Shown here one piece after another: positions 16,435-25,115 of a stretch of DNA of 62,093 bases. Origin of the DNA: an uncultured Alphaproteobacteria bacterium (GTDB lineage Bacteria > Pseudomonadota > Alphaproteobacteria > Caulobacterales > Aquidulcibacteraceae). The position numbers and the translations under genes were made by a program. A model generated the notes under the pieces. The model was not told the origin of the DNA. It made no database searches and saw nothing but the letters and a program-made list of their open reading frames with translations. How positions within the stretch are numbered: position 1 is the stretch's first letter; every line of letters starts with the position of its first letter. The DNA lies in the NCBI GenBank assembly GCA_902826335.1, contig CADEEL010000014.1, positions 6,418 through 68,510 on the forward strand, read 5' to 3'.

Positions 16435-18423
16435 CTATCCGCGCCCGCCGATGTCGAGTCCCAGCGCCTTGGTGATCTCTTTCTCGACGCCACGACCGTA
16501 CTTGAAGTCGAAGCTCATGCCTTTGACCTGACCGGCGACGAATTGATTGAGCGCACGGTCCATCGCCGGACGCCAAGGCGCAAGCGTGGCGGTCCGGTCG
16601 TGCTCGATCAGCGCGAAGCTCTGTTCGGCGAGATGAATGCGGCCCGTGTAGAGTCCATGCACACGCTCGCCGTCGCGCGCGACATGCGCAACCCGTCCGG
16701 TGTCGCGCTCGATGCGGTCGCGAAGCGCTTCCTGCTCAAGCGAAGTCAGACTGTCGCGCCAGCCGGGCATGGCCTGGAAGCCATCTGGGCCGCGCTCGCC
16801 CAAGCCGAGCTTCTCCAACGTCGCTTCCCGCTGCTTCCAGGCTTTGCCGATCTCAGCGCCGAAGCCTTCGCCGCGCATTTGGCTTTTATCTGATCGCCCG
16901 TCCGCGACGCGGTCGAGCCATGTCGGACCAGGGTAATCAGCTTGCCGCTCAAGCGCGTGCGGATCAATCAGCGTCACGCGCGCGCTTTCGCGTCCGCCCC
17001 GCCCTTCGCGCATCGCGACTTGGGTAGGGTAGTCGTGGGGGAGATAGAATGTGCCGTCGCGCTCGCGGCTGACTACGCCATCGCGTCGGAGCGCTTCCAG
17101 CCTGCGCTCATGCATCTCGATGTAGTTTGCACGATCGGTGGGCCGCGCTTGCCGATGGAGCGCCGCCGAATAGGTAAGATCGTTCTCCTGCGCGATCTCC
17201 CAGATGGTGCGGTCGGAGGTCTTTAGGCCAGGCGTGGCACGTTCGATCTCGACAATGGCGCCGCGCTCGACGCCGTCGAGGCCGCGCAGATCTTCTGGAC
17301 CGGCCACCCGCGCGGTCCAGAATCTGCCGTCGATGCCTTCTACTCCGACAAGCTGCGGTCCGCGTGCGTCTTCTCCCAGACGTTCGAAGCCAACCAAGCG
17401 CCCGGTGACACGCTGGCTGGAATGCGCCGCTTCCAATTCTCGCGTGCGCTCGGGTTCGAGCCCGCGTTGCTCCTGCGCCAGCAACCGCGCGGTGGCGCGC
17501 TCGCGGTCGCGCTGATCGCCGAGGCGGATGAGTTTCTCCTCAAGTTCGGCATCGAGCTTCCATACGCCCGCGCGAGCTGGTTCAGCCAAGCCCAGTTCTT
17601 CCAGCCGGTTGAGCCGTTGGACGAGCCGGGCGGCGCGCACGCCATCCTCGGGCAGCGCGCTCATCGCGATCTCTTGGCCGCGCGAGCGTGCGACGAGCTC
17701 GCGGTCAAGCTCAGTGAGGCGTTCCTGCTTCACCGCGCGATCGGCCCGGTCGGGTTCTAGGCGGGGTCCAAGTAGCTCGGTGGCGAGGCCTTCAGCCCGC
17801 TCGCGGAAACCGTGGGAAACATAAGAGCGCGGGATGACCAGGTCGCGCCCATCTGCACGGACGCCCCGCATCAGCAAGTGGACGTGGGCGTGGCCGGTGT
17901 CGTGATGTTCGGCCGCGATCCAGTCGATGCGGGTGTCGAGGTCCGATTCCACGGTTCGCATCAGGTCGCGAGTGTAGCCCTTCAGGTCGTCGATGGCCGC
18001 GCCGTGCTCGGGGGAGATGATCACCCGGAAATGGTGCCGGTCGCCCTCGCAGCGTTCGACGAAGGCGGCGCCGTCTACCCGATCGTGCTCTCGGTCAAAC
18101 ACCTGGACCGCGTCGCCGTCGCGGCCGGCGCCGTCGCGTTCGACATAAAGCGTGTGCCGCATCAGCGACCCCGCGCCGCCTGCCGCCTTCGCGTGGACCT
18201 TGGGGTGTATCTTCACCACCACGCGCTGGCTGCCGGCGGGCCGCTCGTGCTTCAGCTTGACGGCGCCTGCGCCGCGGCTCCGATTGTACCAGGCCGCGCG
18301 TGCGCGCGCGGCAACACGCTTGGAGCTGACGGCGGACGGCGGGCGAAACATCGATCCGCTGTCCGTGGTGCGTTTCGCGCGACGCCGGCTGACATCGCCT
18401 TCGAATTTGTCTTCGTCGTCCAT
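16435..18423 (-). CDS. Relaxase/mobilisation nuclease (VirD2-like, DUF3363 type)
   Basis: The 662-residue protein begins with a basic, Ser/Arg-rich tail, then a relaxase domain at about residues 85-240: RHHFRVIISPEHG and DTGHAHVHLLMRG, the three-histidine metal site (motif III) of MobP/VirD2-type relaxases. A long C-terminal region fits the DUF3363 architecture. It would nick an origin of transfer and lead the strand into a recipient. No coupling protein or secretion genes are in the window, so the element probably depends on a helper. It is transcribed away from the spacer at 18424-18756. Confidence 0.9.
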   Translation of the reverse strand: MDDEDKFEGDVSRRRAKRTTDSGSMFRPPSAVSSKRVAARARAAWYNRSRGAGAVKLKHERPAGSQRVVVKIHPKVHAKAAGGAGSLMRHTLYVERDGAGRDGDAVQVFDREHDRVDGAAFVERCEGDRHHFRVIISPEHGAAIDDLKGYTRDLMRTVESDLDTRIDWIAAEHHDTGHAHVHLLMRGVRADGRDLVIPRSYVSHGFRERAEGLATELLGPRLEPDRADRAVKQERLTELDRELVARSRGQEIAMSALPEDGVRAARLVQRLNRLEELGLAEPARAGVWKLDAELEEKLIRLGDQRDRERATARLLAQEQRGLEPERTRELEAAHSSQRVTGRLVGFERLGEDARGPQLVGVEGIDGRFWTARVAGPEDLRGLDGVERGAIVEIERATPGLKTSDRTIWEIAQENDLTYSAALHRQARPTDRANYIEMHERRLEALRRDGVVSRERDGTFYLPHDYPTQVAMREGRGGRESARVTLIDPHALERQADYPGPTWLDRVADGRSDKSQMRGEGFGAEIGKAWKQREATLEKLGLGERGPDGFQAMPGWRDSLTSLEQEALRDRIERDTGRVAHVARDGERVHGLYTGRIHLAEQSFALIEHDRTATLAPWRPAMDRALNQFVAGQVKGMSFDFKYGRGVEKEITKALGLDIGGRG

Positions 18424-18756
18424 CGCGTGCGCCTTCTGTTAGCGCACAGCGGTCCTTTTTTAGCCTTGCCGCATTTTGCGGCGTCGCGGGCCGCGACGAG
18501 GTGGAAAAAAAGATGTGCAGACAAGCCGCTGTGCATTCAGCACTGCGGCGCATTCTATCTTGCCTCAATCCCTTCGTCCTTTTCCTCGTGCTTTCACACT
18601 ATTCCTCGTAATGCGGGCGATCATCATCATCGAGCTGGGGTCAATGATCACCATCGACCAAAAGCTGGGACTTCGCCGAGGCTCCGCTCGCGTGCTAAGA
18701 CCCACTGCGGGTAAGCTTCGACGGAGTGACTCGGCGTGATTGTCCGGAGGCAAGGG
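18424..18756. other. Spacer upstream of the relaxase with inverted repeats, candidate oriT region
   Basis: Two perfect inverted repeats are back to back: GCCGCATTTTGCGGC (18468-18482) and CGTCGCGGGCCGCGACG (18482-18498), followed by an A-rich run near 18505-18513. Origins of transfer often lie just upstream of the relaxase gene and contain such repeats, so this is a candidate oriT, though the repeats could also be terminators or operators. The remaining sequence should hold the relaxase promoter and that of the rightward gene. No coding sequence is convincing. Confidence 0.4.
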
Positions 18757-19521
18757 TTGAACAGTCCAGCAGCAGCCAATCCAAAGTCAGAGCTGACGCC
18801 CGTGGAGCGCGCGGTTCTTCTTGCGCTCATGTCCGCCGGGCGGCCCCTCCGTGAGAGCGCTGACATCCAGGTTCACTATGGCTTCTCGGTGAAGCCGGCG
18901 CACCGCGCCAAACTCAAGACGCTTGGTTTGGTTGAAACGACGCCTAGACCCTGGACACATTCGCTTACCAGGAAAGGTTGGGACTGGGCGAAGTCTGAAC
19001 TCGAGAGCGCTCCGCCAAAAGGATTGATGGGCTTGGGTCCACTCTATGCAGTGCTCAACGGGCTCCATCGCGTGTTGTCGCCTAAGGGAGTAACACCCGA
19101 GCAATTCTTCCAGGAGGGGGCAATCCCTCCGAAAGCCGATCGCTTGGGCGCCGATCTCTCAAACGCCGCATGGAGCAGTGCCGACGAGACCCTCGCCTTG
19201 GCATTGCAGGACATTCCAACGTTCGAGCGAGTGTTGGGGCGATACGAAGGGGCGCTGTCTGGTGAGGCTGGTGCGGCAATGAAGCAAATTCGGTTGGCGT
19301 CAGAGCTCGTGCTGCAACATGTTCGACAAGCTGCTTCTCTCCGAGGATTGCAGGCGATGTATGCAAAGTCCGAGCAGGCAGTCTTCGACCCGGTTGAGTT
19401 TGAGAGTGACGATCCGATGCCCGCAGGCGCAAAGGCAGCGGTTATCAAGTCGCCCATAGTCAAGAGTACTGCCACTGGGCCGCCTATAGTTGTCGTCCGT
19501 GGTCTGGCGGAACCGGCGTGA
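18757..19521 (+). CDS. Winged-helix-like protein paired with an Hsp70-like ATPase (254 aa)
   Basis: TTG 18757 has GGAGG six bases upstream and is preferred to the GTG at 18736. Residues about 10-75 (PVERAVLLALMSAGRPL, AHRAKLKTLGLVETT, then a TRKGWDWAKSE wing) read as a winged helix-turn-helix. The middle is helical and the last 50 residues are Pro/Val-rich and probably disordered. Its stop overlaps the start of the Hsp70-like gene, so the two are coupled. It could be a substrate-recognition partner or regulator of the ATPase. No named family is recognised. Confidence 0.65.
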   Translation: MNSPAAANPKSELTPVERAVLLALMSAGRPLRESADIQVHYGFSVKPAHRAKLKTLGLVETTPRPWTHSLTRKGWDWAKSELESAPPKGLMGLGPLYAVLNGLHRVLSPKGVTPEQFFQEGAIPPKADRLGADLSNAAWSSADETLALALQDIPTFERVLGRYEGALSGEAGAAMKQIRLASELVLQHVRQAASLRGLQAMYAKSEQAVFDPVEFESDDPMPAGAKAAVIKSPIVKSTATGPPIVVVRGLAEPA

Positions 19522-20921
19522 TGGCGAAACTTGTGCCAAACTGGATAAAGCGTCTTGTTGCTGCCCGCCGAACAGATTGGACGGGATGCATTGATTTTGG
19601 CACCGCATACTCGAAAGTAGCGATGGTGGTGGCGGAGAATCGTAGCGACCTCCAGCCCGCAGATATCCGTCCGCTCCCTATTGGCCGGAACGTGGCCCTG
19701 AATCCCTTTCTTCTGCCTTCAATCGTGTTTGTCGCCGATGAGAGCGTGATGTTTGCGGCTGACGCGGAGCGCGCTGCGCTCAGACAACAGCAGTCAGGAC
19801 GTGAGGCGCTGTCTTCGCCGAAGCAATATCTAAGCACGCACGAGCCAGATGATCTGGACCAATCTCTGCCCAAGTCGATCGACCCGACATCGAGTTACAC
19901 TGCAAGGCAGCTTCTGACGCTGTACTTGGCGCACCTGCTGGCGCGAGCTGAAGCGGCGGCGCACGAACAAAGCTTACCTTGGCCGCCAAAACTTAGAGTC
20001 GCGAGACCCGCGTGGAAGAGCGATCGAGCAAGTTGGGGAGAAGCGACGCTTAAGCAACTCGTGAAGCGGGCATTCGTCTTGGTCGATATTCTGGGCGACA
20101 AGTTGACTGACGGAAGCGGCGTGCCCCACGCAGCTGCCTTGGCAGCATTGAGCTCTCTTTCCGAAACGCCAGAAGTGCCAGACTCCGACATATTCGCACT
20201 CTCGGCCTCGGGGGACGCAACGGTTCTCGAAGCGACAGCAGTCGCGGCGGGGTCGATTAGGCCGACGGGCAGGCGCATCGTAGTTGTAGCCGACATCGGT
20301 GGTGGTACGTCCGACTTTGCGGCCTTCATGACGGGCTTGGCTGGAAAGGATGTTGTTGCCGAGTTGCAAGGCAGCGCTGACGTTCTACGGGAGGCGGGCG
20401 ATCACCTCGACATGCTCTTGCGTGCGTACATCCTTCGCCAAGCGGGACTTTTGCCCGATGATCCTGCGGCACGAGGACCATCAAATCGAATACGGTCCCG
20501 CCAGCGCACCTACAAAGAGGAGCTGTTCAACAACGGGCGTCTGGTGGTTGAGGTGAACGACTCCTTTGTGGAGGTCTTACTGGCAGATTTCCTTGCAGAT
20601 GACCGAGTGGCCGCGTTCTCACAACGACTGCGTGACAAATTCTTGTACTCCCTGGACAAGGCGATTGAGTGCGCGCGCAGCTTTTCCGCGCAGCGCCGTG
20701 TACCGATCGAGGTCATGCCAACTGGGGGCGGCCACGCATTGCCGATGGTTCAGGGGATGATCGAGCAAGTCGATCGCGACTGGAATTTTGTCGCGGCCTC
20801 ACCCGATCTTTTTCAGGCCGATAACCCCGATTTCTCTGCCGCTGTTAGGCAGCTCGCGGTTTCAATCGGCGGTGCCGTACGGGATCTTCCCAAGCAAACC
20901 GCCCCTGTGCAAGTAACCTAG
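19521..20921 (+). CDS. Hsp70/actin-like ATPase (466 aa)
   Basis: It carries the actin-fold signature in order: phosphate-1 CIDFGTAYSKVAM near residue 24, phosphate-2 VVVADIGGGTSDFA near residue 255, and an adenosine motif MPTGGGHALPMVQ near residue 398. The overall order is that of Hsp70-type ATPases, but at 466 residues there is no room for a normal substrate-binding domain plus lid. The start is ATG 19521 (TGATG overlap with the partner gene); GTG 19518 is an alternative. It converges on the integrase. The biological role in the island is unknown. Confidence 0.8.
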   Translation: MAKLVPNWIKRLVAARRTDWTGCIDFGTAYSKVAMVVAENRSDLQPADIRPLPIGRNVALNPFLLPSIVFVADESVMFAADAERAALRQQQSGREALSSPKQYLSTHEPDDLDQSLPKSIDPTSSYTARQLLTLYLAHLLARAEAAAHEQSLPWPPKLRVARPAWKSDRASWGEATLKQLVKRAFVLVDILGDKLTDGSGVPHAAALAALSSLSETPEVPDSDIFALSASGDATVLEATAVAAGSIRPTGRRIVVVADIGGGTSDFAAFMTGLAGKDVVAELQGSADVLREAGDHLDMLLRAYILRQAGLLPDDPAARGPSNRIRSRQRTYKEELFNNGRLVVEVNDSFVEVLLADFLADDRVAAFSQRLRDKFLYSLDKAIECARSFSAQRRVPIEVMPTGGGHALPMVQGMIEQVDRDWNFVAASPDLFQADNPDFSAAVRQLAVSIGGAVRDLPKQTAPVQVT

Positions 20922-20929
20922 AAGCGCGC

Positions 20930-22147
20930 CTAGTGTTGTGCCTTCGCTTGGTTGACGGCATTGGCGCGAAGTTTGTCGAGATAGTCCGCCCACCATTGGG
21001 CTAACCTCACACGATCGGGCCAGTACTCGCTGCGAGCGTAGGCTCGCCTGACAGCATTTGCATCTTGATGCGCTAGCGCTCGCTCGATTACTTCCGATGA
21101 GAACTTGGAATTTTCGTGCAAGAGCGACGACGCCAACGCGCGGAAGCCGTGCGCGCTCATCTCTTCCTGTGAAAACCCGAGGGTTCGGAGCGCTGCACAG
21201 ACAGTGTTCTCGCTGATCGGTCGATCGCGCGTGCGTTCGCCGGGAAAGCAAAGCCCGTCCTGAGTATGTCCGGTGAGATCGTGTAGTTCACGAAACACGC
21301 CTAACGCCTGACGCGACAGTGGCACCTTGTGCTCACGTCGCATCTTGGTGCGTTCTGCTGGGATCGTCCAAACCTTAGTTTTGAGATCGATTTCATCCCA
21401 ACGGGCTAAGCGGCATTCGCCGGGTCGAGGAAAGCAGTAGGCCATGATCTGCATGGCCGCGCGAACAACGGGGCGATCGTACTCCGAAATTGCCACCATC
21501 AGACGACCGGCGCCTTTCGCATCGGTGATAGCTGCCCGGTGTTTCGTTTTCGGCGTTGCGATCGCTCCCCTGAGCGAGGGAGTTGGGTCAAATTGCGCAC
21601 GGTTCGTGGCGACCGCCAGCCTCATGACCTGGCCAATGGAAGCGCGCAGTCGTCTCGCTGTTTCAAGATGACCCTTTGCCTCGATATCGCGAAGCAAGCC
21701 CAGAACCTCCGCCGGCGTGATCGCCGCTACGGGGCGTTCGCAAATCGGCGCCGCCAAATCCTTGAGCAGCCAACGCCGCTTCGAGATTGTGACCTCGGCC
21801 TTCCCTTCGCGCTCCAACCGCGTGAGTAATTCGTCGGCGACCAAACCGAATGTTGAAGCCCGCGCCACGCTGGCGACTAACCGCGTGACCTTGCGCTCCT
21901 CCATAGGATCAAGGCCGTCGCGCAATTGTTTGCGTGCGACCGCGAGCGCGTCTCGCGCTTCGGCTAGCGAGACTTCGGGATAGGCGCCAAGCGCAAGCGT
22001 CAGCCGTTTTCCGCCGAAGCGATAATTGTAGCGCCAGAAGCGCGAGCCATTAATCGCCACAAGCATGTAGAGACCCTGGCCATCGGCGAGCTTGTAAGGG
22101 CGTTCTCGCGGTCTTGCATTCCGGCACTTGGCGTCTGAAAGCGGCAT
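20930..22147 (-). CDS. Tyrosine recombinase/integrase with DUF4102 arm-binding domain
   Basis: ATG 22147 (MPLSDAKCRNARP) matches the usual start of this integrase class and leaves 405 residues; an upstream in-frame ATG would run through the operator repeats. The N-terminus is the DUF4102 arm-type domain (ADGQGLYMLV, RFGGKRLTLALGAYPEVSLAEA), then a core-binding SAM-like domain and a catalytic domain with RPGECRLARW (Arg), HGFRALAS (HxxR) and AHQDANAVRRAYAR (His and the nucleophilic Tyr). Its 5' side faces tRNA-Leu, the likely attachment site. Confidence 0.95.
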   Translation of the reverse strand: MPLSDAKCRNARPRERPYKLADGQGLYMLVAINGSRFWRYNYRFGGKRLTLALGAYPEVSLAEARDALAVARKQLRDGLDPMEERKVTRLVASVARASTFGLVADELLTRLEREGKAEVTISKRRWLLKDLAAPICERPVAAITPAEVLGLLRDIEAKGHLETARRLRASIGQVMRLAVATNRAQFDPTPSLRGAIATPKTKHRAAITDAKGAGRLMVAISEYDRPVVRAAMQIMAYCFPRPGECRLARWDEIDLKTKVWTIPAERTKMRREHKVPLSRQALGVFRELHDLTGHTQDGLCFPGERTRDRPISENTVCAALRTLGFSQEEMSAHGFRALASSLLHENSKFSSEVIERALAHQDANAVRRAYARSEYWPDRVRLAQWWADYLDKLRANAVNQAKAQH

Positions 22148-22197
22148 GGCGGTATCGCTCCCGGCGGTATGAGCAACCATACCGCCAATATACCGCC
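22148..22197. promoter_or_regulatory. Four GGCGGTAT/ATACCGCC octamers upstream of the integrase
   Basis: Two copies of GGCGGTAT (22148-22155, 22163-22170) are followed by two of the inverse ATACCGCC (22179-22186, 22190-22197), nearly symmetric about 22173-22174. They occupy the 50 bases directly before the integrase ATG. This looks like an operator for a dimer of dimers or arm-type integrase sites near the attachment site. Binding protein unknown; the AlpA-like proteins and the integrase itself are candidates. Confidence 0.6.
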
Positions 22198-22344
22198 AAT
22201 CTCCGCCGATGGCCAATTTTTGGTTGCAGACGCGCGCCTTCGCGCCAAGCGAGAAAATCTCGCTTATTCACTGTGTTTTCAAGGAAATGAGCTGGTTTGG
22301 AAGGTGTTCCGAGGAAGGTGGCGGAATGTCTCGGAACGCGTAAG

Positions 22345-22431
22345 TGGTGCCCGGAAGAGGACTCGAACCTCCACGCCCTTGCGAGCGCCAGCACCTGAAG
22401 CTGGTGCGTCTACCAATTCCGCCATCCGGGC
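22345..22431 (-). tRNA. tRNA-Leu (anticodon CAG), CCA encoded
   Basis: Read on the minus strand, it starts GCCCGGATGGC and ends CCGGGCACCA. The anticodon stem CCAGC/GCTGG encloses TTCAGGT, giving anticodon CAG. A long variable arm (CGCTCGCAAGGGCG) is typical of class II tRNA-Leu, and the T-loop GGTTCGAGTCC is normal. The 3' CCA is at 22347-22345. The island lies on its 3' side and the integrase gene is about 200 bases away, so the 3' end is the probable attachment site. Confidence 0.97.
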
Positions 22432-22508
22432 AATCAAAAGCATGGCAGCGCGCGGGGGTCTAGGGGACGGGCGCGGGCGCGTCAATGCGCGAAACGGAGA
22501 TCACGGGG

Positions 22509-22736
22509 CTACGCGCCCACGTAGGCCCACCGACGGCGCGGCAAGTGTTTGTCGCGTGCGCGGACCGCGTGGACCTCCGCCGCGACGGCGGCGCGAAGCA
22601 CGTCCGGCGCCAGAATTTCGACTTCCGCGCCGACGCGCGGCAGCTCGCGCGCGGCGTTGGCTGTTTTCTCAACCGGTATCTCGGCCTGGACCCAACCCCG
22701 GGGCCGCGCCCGGCGGGCCGTCGCGCGGACACAAAT
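22509..22736 (-). pseudogene. C-terminal remnant of a WYL-domain transcriptional regulator
   Basis: Reading toward the TAG at 22511-22509, the frame gives RGWVQAEIPVEKTANAAREL, then RVGAEVEILAPDVLRAAVAA and a short tail. That is the characteristic end of a WYL/YafY-type regulator (the GaEVEVLaPaeLRaaV block). It is open only back to a TAA at 22739-22737, with no helix-turn-helix or WYL core before the next gene, so more than 200 residues are missing. It is a decayed fragment beside the tRNA used by the island. Confidence 0.65.
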
Positions 22737-22804
22737 TTACTTGGCAAGTCCAGCGACGCCTACCGCGCCTACAAGGCGCGCACGCCGCGCTATGGTTGGC
22801 GGTT

Positions 22805-23419
22805 TTAGAATGCGATCTGATAGGCCGCGTACCCGGCGCCGGCGACGAGCGCCGCGCCAAGCGCCAGCACGAAACCATCGTGCGCCGTCATGCCAAGCCC
22901 AAACAGCACGATCGCAAATCCGGGCGCGAGCGGCGCGAACGGAATGAAGCCCAGCGGAAACGTGATCAGCGCGGCCGCCACGCACGCCAGCGCCACGAAA
23001 TTGACGAGCGGCGGGCGCGCCAGCGCATGAAGTCGCGGCTTCAGCAGCAGATCGATGCGCCGCGCCCAGGGCCGAGCGCGTTCTACGCTGGTTCGAAGCG
23101 CCGTGCGTGAAAACCGCGCCTCGAGCGCGCGGCGCGGCAGCCATGGATGGTCAAGGCCAAGCGCCATTTGGCCGGCGATCATCAAGGTAAGCGCGGCGGA
23201 AAGCCACGTCATGCCCGGCACTATGGTCGCCGGAGAGATCGAGAAGAGTCCGATGAACAGTAGGAGCGGACCGTAAGCGCGTCGGCCGATCGTCGTCAGT
23301 AGCGCATGCAAAGTTACGGTCTGTGCATCGCCATTGGTCTCCTCCGTAAGCGCATCAAGGAGGCCTTGCAGATTGCGCGGCGGCGGGCGCTTGCGGCGAC
23401 GGGCGTTCTTGTCGCTCAT
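22805..23419 (-). CDS. ExoD-family membrane protein
   Basis: ATG 23419 overlaps the stop of the ABC permease (ATGA); a longer frame from 23470 is unlikely. The 204-residue protein has an N-terminal soluble part ([33 protein letters not shown]) and several hydrophobic helices from about residue 65 on. Length, opening motif and helix pattern match exopolysaccharide synthesis ExoD-like proteins. The molecular function in this family is poorly defined. It is the last gene of the ABC exporter operon. Confidence 0.8.
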   Translation of the reverse strand: MSDKNARRRKRPPPRNLQGLLDALTEETNGDAQTVTLHALLTTIGRRAYGPLLLFIGLFSISPATIVPGMTWLSAALTLMIAGQMALGLDHPWLPRRALEARFSRTALRTSVERARPWARRIDLLLKPRLHALARPPLVNFVALACVAAALITFPLGFIPFAPLAPGFAIVLFGLGMTAHDGFVLALGAALVAGAGYAAYQIAF

Positions 23420-24186
23420 GTTTTGAGGCGATAACCAGTTTTGAACATCCAGGTCACGATGGCCAGGCACAGGACCAGAAACGCGAAGATGAAGGCGAGA
23501 CTCCAGCCGATGGCGATGTCGGACACGCCATAAAAGCTCCAGCGGAATCCGCTGATCAGATAGACCACGGGATTAAAGAGCGTGATTTGGCGCCACAGCG
23601 CGGGCAGCATGTCGATGGAATAAAAGGTACCACCAAGAAATGTGAGCGGCGTGATGATCAGCATCGGCACGATCTGCAATTTCTCAAATCCGTCCGCCCA
23701 CAGCCCGAGAATAAATCCGAACAGGCAAAAGCTCACGGACGTCAGCGCGAGCATGGCGATCATGGCCAGCGGATGGGCGATCTCGAACGGCACGAACAGA
23801 CGCGCCGTGGCCAGGATAACAAGGCCGATGATGAAGGACTTCGTCGCCGCCGCGCCGACATAACCGAGCACGATTTCGATCGGCGAGAGCGGCGCGGAGA
23901 GCACTTCATAAATCGTGCCTGCCCAGCGTGGCATATAAATGCCGAACGAGGCGTTCGACACGCTCTCGGTCAAGATTGACAGCATGATGAGGCCGGGCAC
24001 GATGTAGGCGCCATAGGCCACGCCGTCGATCTCCACCATGCGCGAGCCGATCGCTGCGCCGAACACAATAAAGTAGAGGGACGTCGAGAGCACGGGCGAG
24101 AAAAGGCTTTGCCCGATCGTGCGCACCCAGCGCCCCATCTCGAAGCGGAAGAGGGCGCGCACGCCATGGATATTGAAGCCGCTCAT
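23416..24186 (-). CDS. ABC-2 type transporter permease
   Basis: The product has 256 residues and six hydrophobic helices. The region [20 protein letters not shown] followed by [13 protein letters not shown] is the conserved end of ABC-2 export permeases (NodJ/DrrB type). It lies directly downstream of an ATPase gene with a 4-base overlap. The substrate is unknown; proteins of this type export polysaccharides, drugs or lipids. Two ATPase genes precede it, so either one or a mixed pair could drive it. Confidence 0.9.
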   Translation of the reverse strand: MSGFNIHGVRALFRFEMGRWVRTIGQSLFSPVLSTSLYFIVFGAAIGSRMVEIDGVAYGAYIVPGLIMLSILTESVSNASFGIYMPRWAGTIYEVLSAPLSPIEIVLGYVGAAATKSFIIGLVILATARLFVPFEIAHPLAMIAMLALTSVSFCLFGFILGLWADGFEKLQIVPMLIITPLTFLGGTFYSIDMLPALWRQITLFNPVVYLISGFRWSFYGVSDIAIGWSLAFIFAFLVLCLAIVTWMFKTGYRLKT

Positions 24187-25115
24187 GCGCGTTTCACCAG
24201 ATCGACGAAGATGTCTTCAAGCGAGGATTGCTCGGTATGCAAATCCTTGACCTCTACGCCCAGCTCATCGAGCCGTTTGAGCAATTGGGCTACGCCCCCA
24301 TGATCTTCTTTCGCGTCGAATGAATAAGTCAATTCAAGCCCATTCGCACCCTGCGCAAGGTTGAATGGCGCGAGCTCCGTCGGAACGGCGGCGAGCGGCG
24401 CGTGTAATTCCAATGTCAATTTTTTCTTGCCGAGCTTCTTCATCAGCGCGGTCTTGTCCTCAACGAGGATGATGCGCCCCTTGGAGATGACGCCGACGCG
24501 GTCGGCCATATCCTCGGCTTCCTCAATATAGTGCGTGGTGAGGATGATGGTGACGCCTGAGGCGCGGAGCGCGCGCACCATCTCCCACATATCTCGACGC
24601 AATTCGACATCGACGCCCGCCGTCGGTTCGTCAAGGAAGAGGATGGTGGGTTCGTGCGAGAGCGCCTTGGCGATCATCACGCGCCGCTTCATGCCGCCCG
24701 AAAGCGCCATGATCTTGCTGTCCTTCTTGTCCCACAGCGATAGATCGCGCAGCACCTTCTCAATGAACGCTGGACTTGGCGCCTTGCCGAACAGGCCGCG
24801 TGAGAAATTCACCGTCGCCCACACGGTTTCGAACGCGTCCGTGTGCAATTCCTGCGGCACGAGGCCGATCTTGGCGCGCGCGGCGCGATAGTCGCGCGTG
24901 ATATCGTGTCCATCGGCGCGCACCGACCCGCTTGTCGGTTTGACGATGCCGCACACGATGTTGATGAGCGTGGTCTTCCCCGCGCCATTGGGGCCCAGCA
25001 GCGCGAAGATTTCGCCCTTGCGGATCTCGAGATCGACAGCGTCCAGCGCCTTGAAGCCGGTGGCGTATGTCTTGGAGAGACCATGGATTTCTATGATGGC
25101 GTTCATCGCGTTCAT
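24183..25115 (-). CDS. ABC transporter ATP-binding protein (second of two)
   Basis: It has GPNGAGKTT (Walker A), LSGGMKRR (signature), [12 protein letters not shown] (Walker B) and a [10 protein letters not shown]-loop within the first 210 residues, then a C-terminal extension of about 100 residues of the type found in ABC-2 export ATPases. The ATG overlaps the stop of the other ATPase gene (25112-26056), and its own stop overlaps the permease start. It presumably energises the permease encoded next. Confidence 0.93.
   Translation of the reverse strand: MNAMNAIIEIHGLSKTYATGFKALDAVDLEIRKGEIFALLGPNGAGKTTLINIVCGIVKPTSGSVRADGHDITRDYRAARAKIGLVPQELHTDAFETVWATVNFSRGLFGKAPSPAFIEKVLRDLSLWDKKDSKIMALSGGMKRRVMIAKALSHEPTILFLDEPTAGVDVELRRDMWEMVRALRASGVTIILTTHYIEEAEDMADRVGVISKGRIILVEDKTALMKKLGKKKLTLELHAPLAAVPTELAPFNLAQGANGLELTYSFDAKEDHGGVAQLLKRLDELGVEVKDLHTEQSSLEDIFVDLVKRA

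Larger units (their letters stand above)
2971..22347. mobile_element. tRNA-Leu-integrated genomic island, probably mobilisable
   Basis: The right end has a tyrosine integrase whose upstream side faces the 3' end of tRNA-Leu(CAG), the usual arrangement for integrative elements. The left end carries a diverged tRNA 3' copy. Between them are a relaxase, two AlpA-like regulators, an XRE regulator, a restriction-modification operon and many unknown genes, with visibly less uniform GC than the flanks. No coupling ATPase, mating-pair genes or replication initiator is seen, so transfer would need a helper. The left limit is the least certain part. Confidence 0.7.

Noticed and set aside
22485..22808. 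107-codon plus-strand open frame next to tRNA-Leu
   Set aside because: The opposite strand gives a recognisable WYL-domain ending; the plus frame is its shadow.
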